Shown here: positions 34,070 to 44,656 of the stretch, piece after piece
Layout of the letters: each line of letters opens with the position of its first letter
Numbering within the stretch: position 1 is the stretch's first letter
From: Polystyrenella longa
Lineage (GTDB): Bacteria > Planctomycetota > Planctomycetia > Planctomycetales > Planctomycetaceae
DNA: 64,000 nucleotides
Assembly (NCBI RefSeq): GCF_007750395.1
Contig: NZ_CP036281.1
Coordinates: 1,327,001-1,391,000 of the forward strand
Direction: 5' to 3'
Made by a program: the position numbers and the translations under genes
The notes under the pieces: generated by a model
Told to the model about the DNA's origin: nothing
What the model saw: only the letters and a program-made list of their open reading frames with translations
Databases searched by the model: none

Positions 34070-35503
34070 ATGCCCGTTCAACGAGTCACCGCAGGAGGGT
34101 TGACTGATGTTGCTGAACAGACAAATGTAACTATTTCAAAGCGTCGATCAGCATTTTTGATCTACGCGAGCTCGGCCGTGTTAGGTTGTTCCATCGCCCT
34201 GTTTGGGGCCTTGTCGACATGGATTCAGTCAGACTTGGAACTCAGCCAGTCCGAAGCCGGATTTACTCAGGCAGTCTTCTTTTGTGGTCATCTAAGTGGT
34301 GCGCTCCTGTTGGCGATGACCCTTTCCCGCTGGGCGTTAAGCCGAAACTGGTTATTGGCAGTCAGCTGTACCATGTTGGGAAGTTTTCTGTGCGGTAGTC
34401 CCAGTTATGCTTTGATTCTGGCAGGAAGGTTCCTCGCCGGTCTTGGATTGTCGAGCACGATCATTATTTCAACTCGCTGTTTAACAGAACTGTTTCCCAA
34501 TGCCTCTTCGCGTGCTCTTAATTTATTGCACGCTTTGATTGCGGCAACGGCCGCACTCACGTTCATGACAGCCCGCCAACTGGCGGAAGTAGTCGACAGT
34601 TGGGAATGTAGTTTCCTGATCACCGGGCTTCTTGCTGTTGTCCCCGTTACCATGGCGGTCATTATGCCGCTTCGGCTTGCGGACAAATCAAACAATTCAA
34701 ACGAGGATGACCTCGCTGACAAAGAGGGAGGCCTTACTCAGAATCTCGCCCAGAGCCGCTGGCTTGGTGCGGATGTTCTCGTACTGTTACCGATCGTCAT
34801 TGGTTACGTTGCCGTGGAGCAATCATTCTCGCTCTTCCTGCCAGCCTCACTCGAAACTCGTTTCGGCTTGAGTGCCACTGCTGCCGCGAATGTGGGAGCT
34901 ATTTTCTGGTTTGGTATTATTGCGGGTCGAGTTGGCTCTTCCTTTATCTCGAACAAGATCGACGACAAAAAACAACTCTTCTGGGGAGCTCTCCTCATGG
35001 GTGGTTGTCTGCTCAGCTCTTTACGGGTTGAGTCGCCGCTGATGATGCAGGCACTCGTCTTTCTGGGAGGAGTCATGGGAGGGCCGCTGGTTCCGCTTGG
35101 CTTCGCGACGACCTCCAAACTGGCTGGTTCCAATGCCGCCAAGGCTCTCATTGCCTGTCAGCTCTCTTGCTGCTGTGGTGGGATGACTGGCCCCTTCGGT
35201 GTTGGTGTTTTGGCCGACAAGTTCGGTCTGGTCACCTCGCTCTCTGTCTATTGCGTGTTGATCATGGTGGCCGTACTGCCGCTCTTGCTGTTGACCGCCT
35301 GGAGTCGTCTTACCTGGGAAAGTCTGCGAATATTGTTGGCTCCTCTCATCAGTCCGGAGCAACCTCACGGTTACGAGCCAATCCGAGAATCACGAGATCG
35401 TCGTCACGATCCCCGTGTGGAGCCATCCACGCTCTCGTCGCATCTGGTCAACCATCCTCATCTGGATGAAGACTATACACCCTCGACAGCGACAAAATGC
35501 TGA
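34070..35503 (+). CDS. major facilitator superfamily transporter
   Basis: 477 residues with AAAGGA 7 bases before the ATG. About 12 hydrophobic spans form two six-span bundles separated by a charged loop (about 205-225, DKSNNSNEDDLADKEG). Examples are AFLIYASSAVLGCSIALFGAL, GRFLAGLGLSSTIIIST (motif A/B region), IVIGYVAVEQSFSLFLPASL and MGGPLVPLGFATTSKLAGS. The sequence FGLSATAAANVGAIFWFGIIAGRVGSSFI fits sugar/nucleoside-type MFS carriers (FucP-like), but the substrate is not clear. The C-terminal 50 residues are hydrophilic and His/Arg-rich. Monocistronic, ended by a terminator. Confidence 0.88.
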   Translation: MPVQRVTAGGLTDVAEQTNVTISKRRSAFLIYASSAVLGCSIALFGALSTWIQSDLELSQSEAGFTQAVFFCGHLSGALLLAMTLSRWALSRNWLLAVSCTMLGSFLCGSPSYALILAGRFLAGLGLSSTIIISTRCLTELFPNASSRALNLLHALIAATAALTFMTARQLAEVVDSWECSFLITGLLAVVPVTMAVIMPLRLADKSNNSNEDDLADKEGGLTQNLAQSRWLGADVLVLLPIVIGYVAVEQSFSLFLPASLETRFGLSATAAANVGAIFWFGIIAGRVGSSFISNKIDDKKQLFWGALLMGGCLLSSLRVESPLMMQALVFLGGVMGGPLVPLGFATTSKLAGSNAAKALIACQLSCCCGGMTGPFGVGVLADKFGLVTSLSVYCVLIMVAVLPLLLLTAWSRLTWESLRILLAPLISPEQPHGYEPIRESRDRRHDPRVEPSTLSSHLVNHPHLDEDYTPSTATKC

Positions 35504-35625
35504 ACTGACGAGCGAAAGTGATCTGGCAAAAATAACGGAGTTCTTCCTGCAGATAGATTCACCCAGATCCTCAACCGAGTTTCAGACCAAGTTTCAAGCT
35601 TGCTACAACTGCGTCGAAGCTGAGG

Positions 35626-35669
35626 AAAACAGACCTGTTCCATTTTCAGGGGACAGGTCTGTTTTAGTT
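35626..35669 (+). terminator. intrinsic terminator after the MFS gene
   Basis: Arms AAAACAGACCTGT (35626-35638) and ACAGGTCTGTTTT (35653-35665) form a perfect 13-bp stem with a 14-base loop, followed by AGTTTGT. It lies 123 bp after the stop. Confidence 0.8.
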
Positions 35670-35957
35670 TGTCCTATGTAGTATCAGGACAGGGGAGTGC
35701 GATCTGAGCCACTGGATCCGTGCGGTGAGCATTGCTCGCGAAGATAAGTCAGGCAGTGTCTGAATTACTGAATGAATTCAGAACTATTTTTGAAACACAA
35801 AGTCACCAAGACACCATTAAATCCTTCGTGTAACTCCTTCGTGACTTCGAGACTTGGTGTTGAGAGAAATCTACGATCACATCAGCCAAGTAGGTCAGGT
35901 ACTACCTGACTCTCACTAATAGCATGTCGGAATCTCCGGGCAATTACTGGTAGACAT

Positions 35958-36494
35958 CTACTCCGGAAGCAAGCCCCGCTCGCGGAGTTCCTGCAGATTA
36001 CCGCTGGCACTTTCCATCACGCGTTCAGTGGTGTACTTGAGGACGGCGAAGTTAGAGAGACCGGCGGGGGCACTCAGGATGGCAACACGGTCTTCCTCTT
36101 CTTTGTCGAGCTTCTGATTGATTCGGTCGACCACTTCTTCCACCTGATCGCTAACGATCTCTTCGGAACCGACCTGATTCGTCAGTTTTAGATTCGAAAA
36201 GGCGGCGGACCGGGTCATGAGAAACTGGATGAATTCTTCCTCAAGATCATTCTCGAAGAAATTCTCGAATTGGGGATGGGCCGTGTAGGGGGTGATGATT
36301 TTGGGACGGGATATTTTGACTTCTCCTCGCGCCAATTTGACGAGGCTCCCCGGTTTATCGTCGCCCGTTACTAGATAATAGGGCAAGTCGGAATCACCAA
36401 AGGTGAACAGGGTGTACGGTACAGATCGCTCAATCCGGACCGAGTCCCACAGTTCTTTAAATTTTCGCTCCTGTTTGAACGGATCAAATTCCAT
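35958..36494 (-). CDS. conserved planctomycete-type hypothetical protein
   Basis: From ATG 36494 the protein has 178 residues, beginning MEFDPFKQERKFKELWDSVR. An in-frame ATG at 36551, with a weak GAGAG, would add 19 residues of different character; I prefer the internal start because MEFDPF opens the recognisable part. No signal peptide or membrane span. Phrases include YTLFTFGDSDLPYYLVTG, LVKLARGEVKISRPKI, FLMTRSAAFSNLKLTN and a Glu/Asp-rich helix (VEEVVDRINQKLDKEEEDR). Cytoplasmic, function unknown; I have a vague memory of similar proteins across Planctomycetes only. Confidence 0.65.
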   Translation of the reverse strand: MEFDPFKQERKFKELWDSVRIERSVPYTLFTFGDSDLPYYLVTGDDKPGSLVKLARGEVKISRPKIITPYTAHPQFENFFENDLEEEFIQFLMTRSAAFSNLKLTNQVGSEEIVSDQVEEVVDRINQKLDKEEEDRVAILSAPAGLSNFAVLKYTTERVMESASGNLQELRERGLLPE

Positions 36495-36991
36495 AATATC
36501 GCAATTGCCTGGGAGACTGGGTCGTTGGGTGACCGAGGTTTTATAAATCATGTTGAAACAGCTCTCTCCATCTTAGAAGAGAAGGGATCCCGTTATCCAG
36601 TCTTGATTGAGAAAATGTACTTTGCGTTCACTTTCGTTTGGGGAAAACGAGAGAAAGCAGGCGAAATGAGTCGGACCGAAACGGAAAAAGCGGTTCCCAC
36701 GACTAAGAAAGGGAGGGGGTAGCCTTGACATTGTCGGCGATTCGTCAAGAATCTGCATTCTCCATTTTTTCAGAAATTCATGAAAGCAGATCGGAGAGTG
36801 CAACTGGTCCGTCGAATTACGATAGGATGGTATTGCACCTGATCTCTTTCCTTTTCACATCTGCTCGAATTTGAATCCGGTTACTGGCTGAGAACTCTCG
36901 GCTAATTGGCGGAATGCATTCGAGCAGACATCGACCTTCATCTTAATTTGCCCCGATTAGGGCAACGAAGATACCACAGGAAAACAACACC
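36495..36991. other. divergent intergenic region, about 500 bp
   Basis: Separates the hypothetical gene (minus) from the H1-like gene (plus). A 65-codon plus-strand frame at 36525-36722 has no ribosome-binding site and is not supported. No strong hairpin or RNA gene was seen. Confidence 0.4.
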
Positions 36992-37348
36992 ATGAGTGGC
37001 CCCATCGTCCGGACTGGCACGACCCCTAAATTCTGGAAGAACTGGGACAATGTTTTTGGTGAAGAAACCGCCAAAGAAGGTTCCAGCAAAAAGTCTTCGA
37101 AGAGCAAGAAAAAAGCCACAGCAGGAGGCAGCACTGCCACCGCTAAGACTTCCAAAAAGAAAGCTAAAGCGGCCGTAAAGAAGACTGCAAAAAAGACAGC
37201 CAAGAAAACGGCCCTAAAGCCAGCTGTGAAAAAGAAAGCAGCTCCTAAGAAGTCCGCTCCCAAAAAGACAGCAGCGAAGAAAACATCGCCTAAAAAAACA
37301 GCGCCCAAGAAAAAGGCAGCGAAGAAAACAGCCCGAAAGAAAAAATAG
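36992..37348 (+). CDS. histone H1-like lysine-rich DNA-binding protein
   Basis: 118 residues, AGGA 10 bases upstream of ATG. The first 25 residues form a separate, Trp-rich block (GTTPKFWKNWDNVFGEE). From about residue 30 to the end nearly every second residue is Lys, with Ala, Thr, Ser and Pro (AVKKTAKKTAKKTA, APKKSAPKKTAAKKTSPKK, ARKKK). The repeating KKTA/PKK units resemble the C-terminal tail of eukaryotic histone H1 and of bacterial Hc1/AlgP-like proteins. Planctomycetes are known for condensed nucleoids. DNA binding is inferred from charge; the Trp block may contact a partner such as RNA polymerase, since related proteins have been annotated in databases as polymerase subunits. Confidence 0.8.
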   Translation: MSGPIVRTGTTPKFWKNWDNVFGEETAKEGSSKKSSKSKKKATAGGSTATAKTSKKKAKAAVKKTAKKTAKKTALKPAVKKKAAPKKSAPKKTAAKKTSPKKTAPKKKAAKKTARKKK

Positions 37349-37444
37349 ACGTTTGGCTCCTCTGATTCTCTGAAAGAATTCTCGGAGTCAAGTTTCTCGG
37401 AGATTAATGGCCGAGAGACTTCGATCACGGAAAGCGAGTCTTGC

Positions 37445-39037
37445 ATGACAGCGGCATCTCACAATCGACCAGTTCGAATCGATGCCGGATTGCAGAGCGC
37501 CTTGCTGATTCTTTTAATTTGGATCAGCTTGCTGGGGTATTCATTTGTAAGTGCCCCTCTTCCGGCGGCGAATGAACCCCATTATCTGACTAAGGCGTAT
37601 CACTACTGGAACCCGTCTTGGTGCAACGAAGATCTCTTCCTGGAATCGGCCAACGCACATCTGGTCTTTTATCAGACCTTCGGGCTGTTGACGGTACTCT
37701 TTCCTTTTCCCGTTGCGGCGGTTATTGGACGCTCCCTTGCGCTGTTGCTGTTCGCCGTGGGGTGGGGGTTCTGCATGCGACCCATTCTGCCCCATCGTTG
37801 GGGACCGTTGCCTGCCGTCTGGTTATTCCTGGCGATCAGTTCGATTGGTAACTTCTCCGGTGAATGGACCATCGGAGGAGTGGAGTCCAAAGTCCTCGCT
37901 TACGGGTTTCTATTATTCAGCCTGGGGCATCTCTTTCGGGCAGAATATTGCCGCGGAGGCGTGCATGCCGGCCTCGCGATTGCCTTTCATCCAGTCGTCG
38001 GGGGGTGGGCTGTGGTTGCGATGGCGGGTGCGCTGCTCTGGGGCTACCTGAGTGGTTTGATCACCCTTCCGATGAAGAGGCTCTGCTGGGCTACGGTGTT
38101 GATGTTGATTGCCTCCGCACCGGGATTGATTCCCGCTCTTTTGCTGGTCGGTGGTGGGGTTCCCGAAGCCGATTATCTGCAAGTGTATGTACGACTGGGG
38201 CATCATCTCGATCCGATGCAGTTCCCACCGTTCGCCTGGTTGTACTACATCGCACTGATTCTCGTTTGGCTCGGCGGACGCATTACGTTGCGACCCATTG
38301 CAGCCGAGGTACTGTTTACCCGATTTGTCGCAATGACAGTCTTGATTGCGACCGTAGGTTTGATCGTCGGTTATCGAACTGGCCCGGTTGAAGAGATGTG
38401 GTTCGGGTCATTGCGTACTGGTTTGCTGAAGTTCTACTTTTTCCGGATGGCTGACGTCTTTATTCCAATAGGGGCTTCGGTCACAGTGACGCGGTTGCTC
38501 TGGCAATGGTATGCGGGCATCAATGCGACGTGTTTGCAATTTCCCTCTAGCATGCGGCAGGGTATAGTCATTCTGCTGCTGGTGGGAGTGATTGTGTTGC
38601 CTTATACCAAAGCGGGACATAATCCTAGTCGGATGAAACCTTGGCGAAAACGCGACTGGGTTGAAGCCTGCGAGTGGATTAAAGCCAATACATCGGAAGA
38701 CGCGCTCTTTATGACGCCCCGACATGCGTGGGCCTTTACCTGGTTCTCTGACCGAAGCGAGTACTTTGCTTATAAAAACATGCCTCAGGATGCTGTCAGT
38801 CTGCTCGAATGGAGTGAACGACATGAATACCAGCGGGACTGGTTGAACCGCTCGTTTATAGAAGGGACATCGCCCGAGCGAAAACGTGTTTGGAAAGCGG
38901 GACCGGAGGCCGTAACAGAACTTCGCTCACGTACCTCGGCCACACATTGCATCCTACATAACTCCCTGACTTTGCCCGGCACCCCCGCGTATCGTAATCG
39001 CAGCTACAGCGTGTATTCGCTCGATGAAAAGCAGTAA
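37445..39037 (+). CDS. DUF6798-domain polytopic membrane protein (GT-C-like)
   Basis: 530 residues. About 10-12 hydrophobic segments cover residues 15-400, with an early loop ANEPHYLTKAYHYWNPSW that has the acidic and aromatic character of GT-C glycosyltransferase first loops. The C-terminal soluble part (about 405-525) matches my memory of DUF6798: WVEACEWIKANTSEDALFMTP, FTWFSDRSEYFAYKNMPQD and LLEWSERHEYQRDW. DUF6798 proteins are lineage-typical for Planctomycetes and cyanobacteria. A lipid-linked-sugar transferase role is inferred from topology only. It lies 96 bp after the H1-like gene in the same direction. Confidence 0.78.
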   Translation: MTAASHNRPVRIDAGLQSALLILLIWISLLGYSFVSAPLPAANEPHYLTKAYHYWNPSWCNEDLFLESANAHLVFYQTFGLLTVLFPFPVAAVIGRSLALLLFAVGWGFCMRPILPHRWGPLPAVWLFLAISSIGNFSGEWTIGGVESKVLAYGFLLFSLGHLFRAEYCRGGVHAGLAIAFHPVVGGWAVVAMAGALLWGYLSGLITLPMKRLCWATVLMLIASAPGLIPALLLVGGGVPEADYLQVYVRLGHHLDPMQFPPFAWLYYIALILVWLGGRITLRPIAAEVLFTRFVAMTVLIATVGLIVGYRTGPVEEMWFGSLRTGLLKFYFFRMADVFIPIGASVTVTRLLWQWYAGINATCLQFPSSMRQGIVILLLVGVIVLPYTKAGHNPSRMKPWRKRDWVEACEWIKANTSEDALFMTPRHAWAFTWFSDRSEYFAYKNMPQDAVSLLEWSERHEYQRDWLNRSFIEGTSPERKRVWKAGPEAVTELRSRTSATHCILHNSLTLPGTPAYRNRSYSVYSLDEKQ

Positions 39038-39135
39038 CTGCTCAAAGCGGTCAATTGAGAACTTACTACTATTTATTGAAATACGCAGTAAGCCGAAATA
39101 CTCTCGGCGAAGTCTCCAGCAGCTAATTCCCACGA

Positions 39136-39894
39136 TCAAGCGGCGCGTTTAGAAGGAGTCTCGGACTCGGCTGCCGCAGGAAACTTGATGATCGTCGGGA
39201 AGAGTTCTTCGTCGAGCGTTTTTTCCCCGTGCATGACTCGTTCGGAATAAACGATCTTCAGGAAGTCGGGAAAGATGTTCCACGGTCCTGGTTTTCGGTT
39301 CCAGAGCTGGGCGATTTTGTGAAAGAAACGCATCTCATACGCTGCAATCGTCAGGTGCTCCATTGTAGTCACCGGATCGAAATCAGCAGGTTCCCAGGGA
39401 CGAGGGCATAAATTGTAAGCCTGGTTCTCGTCTTCATTAAGTTGATTAGGGACCTGAACGATTTCGACCACGTCACCCGTATTGTCAAACCGGGTTGGAA
39501 AGACACGGCAAGCCGATGGTCGAGAGTTGTAGATTCCGCAACGTGCCACTCCCAGAGGGTGCTCTTCGTCAGGGGCACCTTCCCGGAGGAACTGACATTT
39601 TGTCGTTCGTGGGATGAATGTGCTTTCCGATTGGATCAAGCCGATCACAAACGGTGTTTTGGGTTCGTCCTGAAAGTGAAAATGGGGAGCGTATTTCTGC
39701 GCAATTGACCCGTGGGGATCTTCCCAGCGACAAGCGAACTCCCAGAAGCTCTTTTTCAGGTCTCGTTCAAGTTTCCAGATATCAGCGCCAGTCAGTGGAA
39801 TCACGAACGTTCGGCAACACCCACCATGGCACGAGTCACACGGAGTTTCATCCGACTGACCGAGGATGGGTAATTCTGTTCCGGCTGTTTCCAT
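39136..39894 (-). CDS. YkgJ-family cysteine-cluster protein
   Basis: 252 residues from ATG 39894 (a TTG at 39906 would add four). The N-terminal CDSCHGGCC is the hallmark of the YkgJ/UPF0153 family, thought to bind zinc or an Fe-S cluster. Further Cys residues follow in TKCQFL, ARCGIYNSRPSACRVFP and LCPRPW, completing the C-x2-C-x3-CC ... C ... C pattern. No signal peptide, so cytoplasmic. Function unknown. It is the last gene of a minus-strand run that includes an aminotransferase, SufS and SufE. Confidence 0.85.
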   Translation of the reverse strand: METAGTELPILGQSDETPCDSCHGGCCRTFVIPLTGADIWKLERDLKKSFWEFACRWEDPHGSIAQKYAPHFHFQDEPKTPFVIGLIQSESTFIPRTTKCQFLREGAPDEEHPLGVARCGIYNSRPSACRVFPTRFDNTGDVVEIVQVPNQLNEDENQAYNLCPRPWEPADFDPVTTMEHLTIAAYEMRFFHKIAQLWNRKPGPWNIFPDFLKIVYSERVMHGEKTLDEELFPTIIKFPAAAESETPSKRAA

Positions 39895-40059
39895 AGCTGT
39901 AACCAAGATGAGACCATAAAGAGGAGAAGTCGCTCATCTCTGTTATCGGTATAACCGGTACAGTTTCTATAAACGTTTCAATCGGTGACTTAGAATTGGC
40001 TGTTCGAGAATCTTCGATTGTTGTTAACTCTTTGTTTTTAAATGAGTTAGCGAAATGAT

Positions 40060-41370
40060 TTATTTGAGGGAATGTCGGATTGAATTCGCCAATCGGGCGA
40101 TTCCGAGCCGGATTCCGTCCGGGTTCAAAACACCGAAGCTGAGCCGCATCTGGTTTTTCCGTTCGGCATGGGGATAGCAAAGCTGACCCGGAACGTACAT
40201 CACTTTCTCCACATTCGTGGCGTATGCGAACAGCTCTGAGTTGAATCCTGTTTCCAGTTTTTCAGGAACCGACAACCAGACATACAGCCCGCCATGAGGG
40301 ACAAACCAACTGACTTCCTGCTGTAGATCGGAGAATTCTTCGGCGAGGGCGGCGAGCATGGCATCTCTCTTTTTCTGGTAATTTTCACAGACTTCAAAGA
40401 CATGATCCTCATACCAGCCTCGCTCCAGAACGGTGGCGATCAGATTCTGGTTGAAGTGGGACGAACCGAAGTCCTCATTTCCTTTGCGGTCGATCACCGG
40501 TTGTACGAGCGACTTGGGAAGAACGCCGAAACCGGTACGAAAACCAGGGGCAAAGCTTTTCGAGAACGTTTGCGCCAAGACTACTTGAGAATGAGTGGGG
40601 TCACAGCTCCACAAACTGGGGAGTTTCGGTCCGTCGTACCGCAGTTCCCGGTAGGCGGCATCTTCGAGCAGGACGATTTGGTGGTCGGTCGAGTATTTGG
40701 TTACCAAATCGACAATTGGTTGACGACGATCCGCGTCGACGGAGACTCCAGTTGGGTTCTCGTAGTAACTGACTAGATACAGCATTTTGACGCGGGAGAG
40801 TATCCCTTCCTGCTTCAGTTGCTCCAGTTGAGCTTCCAGCGCATCGACTTTGATTCCACCTTCATCCCCCTCGACCGTAATGACCTCTGCGCCTACGCCT
40901 GCGAGGACACCCAGAAAGACGAAGTAAGTTGGAGCAGCAACCAGACAGATATCGCCGGGATCAAAAAGGACGTCAGCGAGAATCGCCAGCAATTGCTGAG
41001 AACCTGTCGTCAGGACAAGCTGGTTGCGATCAATGCCGAGTTCTTCGACAGTGGTTTCTTCCAACTTCGCCAAGTGCTTGATCAATTGATCTCGCAATCG
41101 ATCTGAACCTGCCGTGGTGCCGTACTGGAGGTATTTACGAGCGGTCTGGGGATCATCCAGCAGTTCTGCATAGGCTTTGCGGCTTAGCTCGACAGGCAAT
41201 GTCTCAAAATCGACAAACCCGGCTGCTAATGAGAGGCAGTCAGGGTTTTCGATGCCTTGGGCCATTAGATAGGAAATGGCCTGATCCTGCGACCATTCGC
41301 GACGCTGGCTGAAACTCGGAGCAGGTGAACTTGGAGCAGGTGAAAGAGTCTCATTATCTGCAGTCCCCAT
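40060..41370 (-). CDS. PLP-dependent aminotransferase, class I/II (MocR/LysN-like, no HTH)
   Basis: 436 residues. The fold-type I layout is evident: LVLTTGSQQLLAILADVLFDPGD (glycine-rich PLP-phosphate region), YYENPTGVSVDADRR, LLEDAAYRELRYDG and the PLP lysine in TFSKSFAPGFRTGFGV. The C-terminal substrate-binding Arg is in NQMRLSFGV. The sequence resembles 2-aminoadipate/aromatic aminotransferases (LysN, ARO8-like) without the GntR domain of MocR regulators. The first 25 residues are Ser/Pro-rich and probably disordered. Substrate not determinable. Confidence 0.88.
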   Translation of the reverse strand: MGTADNETLSPAPSSPAPSFSQRREWSQDQAISYLMAQGIENPDCLSLAAGFVDFETLPVELSRKAYAELLDDPQTARKYLQYGTTAGSDRLRDQLIKHLAKLEETTVEELGIDRNQLVLTTGSQQLLAILADVLFDPGDICLVAAPTYFVFLGVLAGVGAEVITVEGDEGGIKVDALEAQLEQLKQEGILSRVKMLYLVSYYENPTGVSVDADRRQPIVDLVTKYSTDHQIVLLEDAAYRELRYDGPKLPSLWSCDPTHSQVVLAQTFSKSFAPGFRTGFGVLPKSLVQPVIDRKGNEDFGSSHFNQNLIATVLERGWYEDHVFEVCENYQKKRDAMLAALAEEFSDLQQEVSWFVPHGGLYVWLSVPEKLETGFNSELFAYATNVEKVMYVPGQLCYPHAERKNQMRLSFGVLNPDGIRLGIARLANSIRHSLK

Positions 41371-41551
41371 GAGGGCGTCCTTAGCTAGTGGTCACAATTA
41401 TTCGAATCGCTTTGGTCTTCGTGACGATGTGGTATTCGCAGTGATGTAGTCTTCGCAACGATGTGGTTGCAGTACTGAGACTGCAGTGAAGTGATGCTGC
41501 GATCATTGTTTCTTTTTCGTCACTACGGAGCGATGAGTGAGGGGCCCGTTG

Positions 41552-42805
<1,254 letters not shown>

Positions 42806-42930
42806 GATATTTACCTGAAGAAGTTAGTCGCTGCTGAAAAAAAGAGGTCACCTTGAAGGGGATATGAATCCAATCATTACCAATCAGCCTGTTTATTACC
42901 TTAGAGAGAATATCTCCCTCCCGGGTTCGG

Positions 42931-43015
42931 TCAGGATTCTTCGCTTAGCTGCACGTCGTTTAGATTTCTTCGCTCAACTGCTCAATGATCAGGATTCTTC
43001 GCTTAGCTGCTCAAT
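42931..43015. repeat. direct repeats copying the 3' end of sufE
   Basis: A 21-base sequence (TCAGGATTCTTCGCTTAGCTG) occurs at 42931-42951 and again at 42989-43009, where it encodes the last residues and stop of SufE. A third, degenerate copy (TTCTTCGCTCAACTGCTCAAT) lies between them at about 42966. The tail of the gene appears to have been duplicated in tandem beyond its stop codon. Confidence 0.8.
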
Positions 43016-43423
43016 CGCCAGTTGTCTGATCCGTTTTACCATACCAAACAAACCATTCCGGCGGGCGGGGCTCAGGTGGCGGGTCAGGCCGAGCTTGGCA
43101 AAAATCTCTTCCACGTCCGTTTTGATCACCTCTTCGGGAGGTCGATTGGAATAGATGGCGAGAATGACACCGATTAATCCCTTCACGATCATCGCGTCAC
43201 TATCCGCCTGAATTGCCATGACGGGTGGCTGTTGCTCTTTATTGAGCTCTGCCGTTAGCCAGACCATCGATTGGCAGCCGTGGACTCGATTCTCCTCCGT
43301 TTTCTCTTCGACGGGAAAATCGGGAAGTTCAAAGCCGAGGTCAATCAGGTAATCACACCGCGCTTCCCAGTCGGAGAGATCCTCAAAGTCTTCGTAGATT
43401 TCTTCCAACGTGACGGTCGACAC
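42989..43423 (-). CDS. sufE: sulfur acceptor protein SufE
   Basis: 144 residues. The sulfur-accepting Cys50 lies in NRVHGCQSMVWL, the SufE/CsdE active-site loop. The N-terminal YEDFEDLSDWEARCDYLIDLG and the C-terminal LSPARRNGLFGMVKRI are typical. It takes persulfide sulfur from SufS and boosts its turnover. It is upstream of sufS on the same strand, but 183 bp away, with repeated DNA in between. The last codons are duplicated beyond the stop. Confidence 0.95.
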   Translation of the reverse strand: MSTVTLEEIYEDFEDLSDWEARCDYLIDLGFELPDFPVEEKTEENRVHGCQSMVWLTAELNKEQQPPVMAIQADSDAMIVKGLIGVILAIYSNRPPEEVIKTDVEEIFAKLGLTRHLSPARRNGLFGMVKRIRQLAIEQLSEES

Positions 43424-43582
43424 CAGTTACCTCAAATAATTCAGAATTATGCACAAATAATGCTTCTACTGACTCTCAACAGAAGTCCTGCTTATATTTT
43501 AGTCTCTAAGCGGGGTGGAACCAACCGGTGACCCCCGTCGACTTGCCCATTTCGATGACCGATGTGGTGATCTTTAAACAAC

Positions 43583-44656
43583 CTAGAGAATCTCCAACTG
43601 TGGCATATCGGGCTCGTCCTGCAGGTTGCGGACAATTTCCATGGCGATGTTTTCGGTAATGCGGAGCAGACTGTCGCGCACAGGGGAATCGTCATCAAAC
43701 AGAGAGCTGATGCTTCCGGCGTCACCTTTGATGCGGAAGGTTGCGTCTATCGGAATTTCACCGAGAAACGGAACTTTCATTTCTGCAGCTCGTTTTTCAA
43801 CGCCGCCTTGACCGAAGATTTCACCGCTCATGTTTTCAACCATGCCGAGGACTGGAATCTTCACCTGGTTAAACATGCTGATCGCCTTCACCGCGTCGAG
43901 CAGAGCCACCTGTTGGGGCGTGCAGACAACCACGGCGCCCGCCAGTCCCAGCATCTGTGACAGCGTCAGGGAAACATCTCCCGTTCCGGGGGGCATGTCG
44001 ATGATGAGGTAATCCAGATCGCCCCATTCTGTTTGCTGGACGAACTGAGTCAGGATTTTGTGCAACATGGGGCCACGCCAGATGACCGCTTGTTCTTCTT
44101 CGATCATAAAACCGATCGACATCAGTTTGAGGCCATCGGCGTCCAAAGGTTCGATTCGCTGAATCGTCTGACCTTCTGAGGTCGTGTATTCCAGGACGCC
44201 CGGTTGTCCTTTCACTCCCGCCATGTGGGGAATACTGGGACCGTAAACATCGGCGTCGAGCAGGCCAACTTTGGCGCCCAGATGTTTCAGACCGAAGGCA
44301 AGCGAAGCGGCGACCGTGCTTTTGCCGACGCCTCCTTTACCACTACCGACGGCGATGACGTTCTTCGCCCGCAGGCCAATCCGGGCACCACTTTTTTTGC
44401 CTCGAACGACCACGTTGAATTTCACCTCGACCGATTCGACTTCGGGGTAGGCTGTTTTGATTTTGTCGGTGATCAGGGACTTCAATTGTTCCCGCTGTGG
44501 ATAAGCGGGAGTGGGAAGTTCGACCACAACCTGAACAGTCTTGTTTTCCAGGACAACCTGCTGAATCATTTTCAGCTTGCCGAGGGGGCTTTCAAGGATC
44601 GGGTCGGGGATTTGCTTTACCAGATTTTGAATGTCGGATTCATTCATGATTGCCAT
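43583..44656 (-). CDS. Mrp/NBP35-type Fe-S cluster carrier ATPase
   Basis: From ATG 44656 (or 44647) about 357 residues. A longer in-frame reading to 44809 exists, but its first 51 residues look non-coding and AAAGG lies just before 44656. An N-terminal DUF59/MIP18-like domain (LVKQIPDPILESPLGKLKMI) is fused to the P-loop domain: GSGKGGVGKST (deviant Walker A), DADVYGPSIPHM, LIIDMPPGTGDVSLTLSQ. ApbC/Mrp proteins bind and transfer 4Fe-4S clusters; the usual CxxC near the C-terminus (in VENMS..C) is not visible, the corresponding segment reading VENMSGEIFGQGGVE. It lies upstream of sufE and sufS on the same strand. Confidence 0.88.
   Translation of the reverse strand: MAIMNESDIQNLVKQIPDPILESPLGKLKMIQQVVLENKTVQVVVELPTPAYPQREQLKSLITDKIKTAYPEVESVEVKFNVVVRGKKSGARIGLRAKNVIAVGSGKGGVGKSTVAASLAFGLKHLGAKVGLLDADVYGPSIPHMAGVKGQPGVLEYTTSEGQTIQRIEPLDADGLKLMSIGFMIEEEQAVIWRGPMLHKILTQFVQQTEWGDLDYLIIDMPPGTGDVSLTLSQMLGLAGAVVVCTPQQVALLDAVKAISMFNQVKIPVLGMVENMSGEIFGQGGVEKRAAEMKVPFLGEIPIDATFRIKGDAGSISSLFDDDSPVRDSLLRITENIAMEIVRNLQDEPDMPQLEIL

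Noticed and set aside
36525-36722. 65-codon plus-strand frame before the H1-like gene
   Set aside because: Starts inside the opposite-strand gene's leader and has no ribosome-binding site or recognisable sequence.
41400-41530. Short degenerate repeats (GATGTGGT / TTCGCA units) upstream of the aminotransferase gene
   Set aside because: Units are irregular and too few to be a CRISPR array or a defined operator set; chance or slippage explains them.
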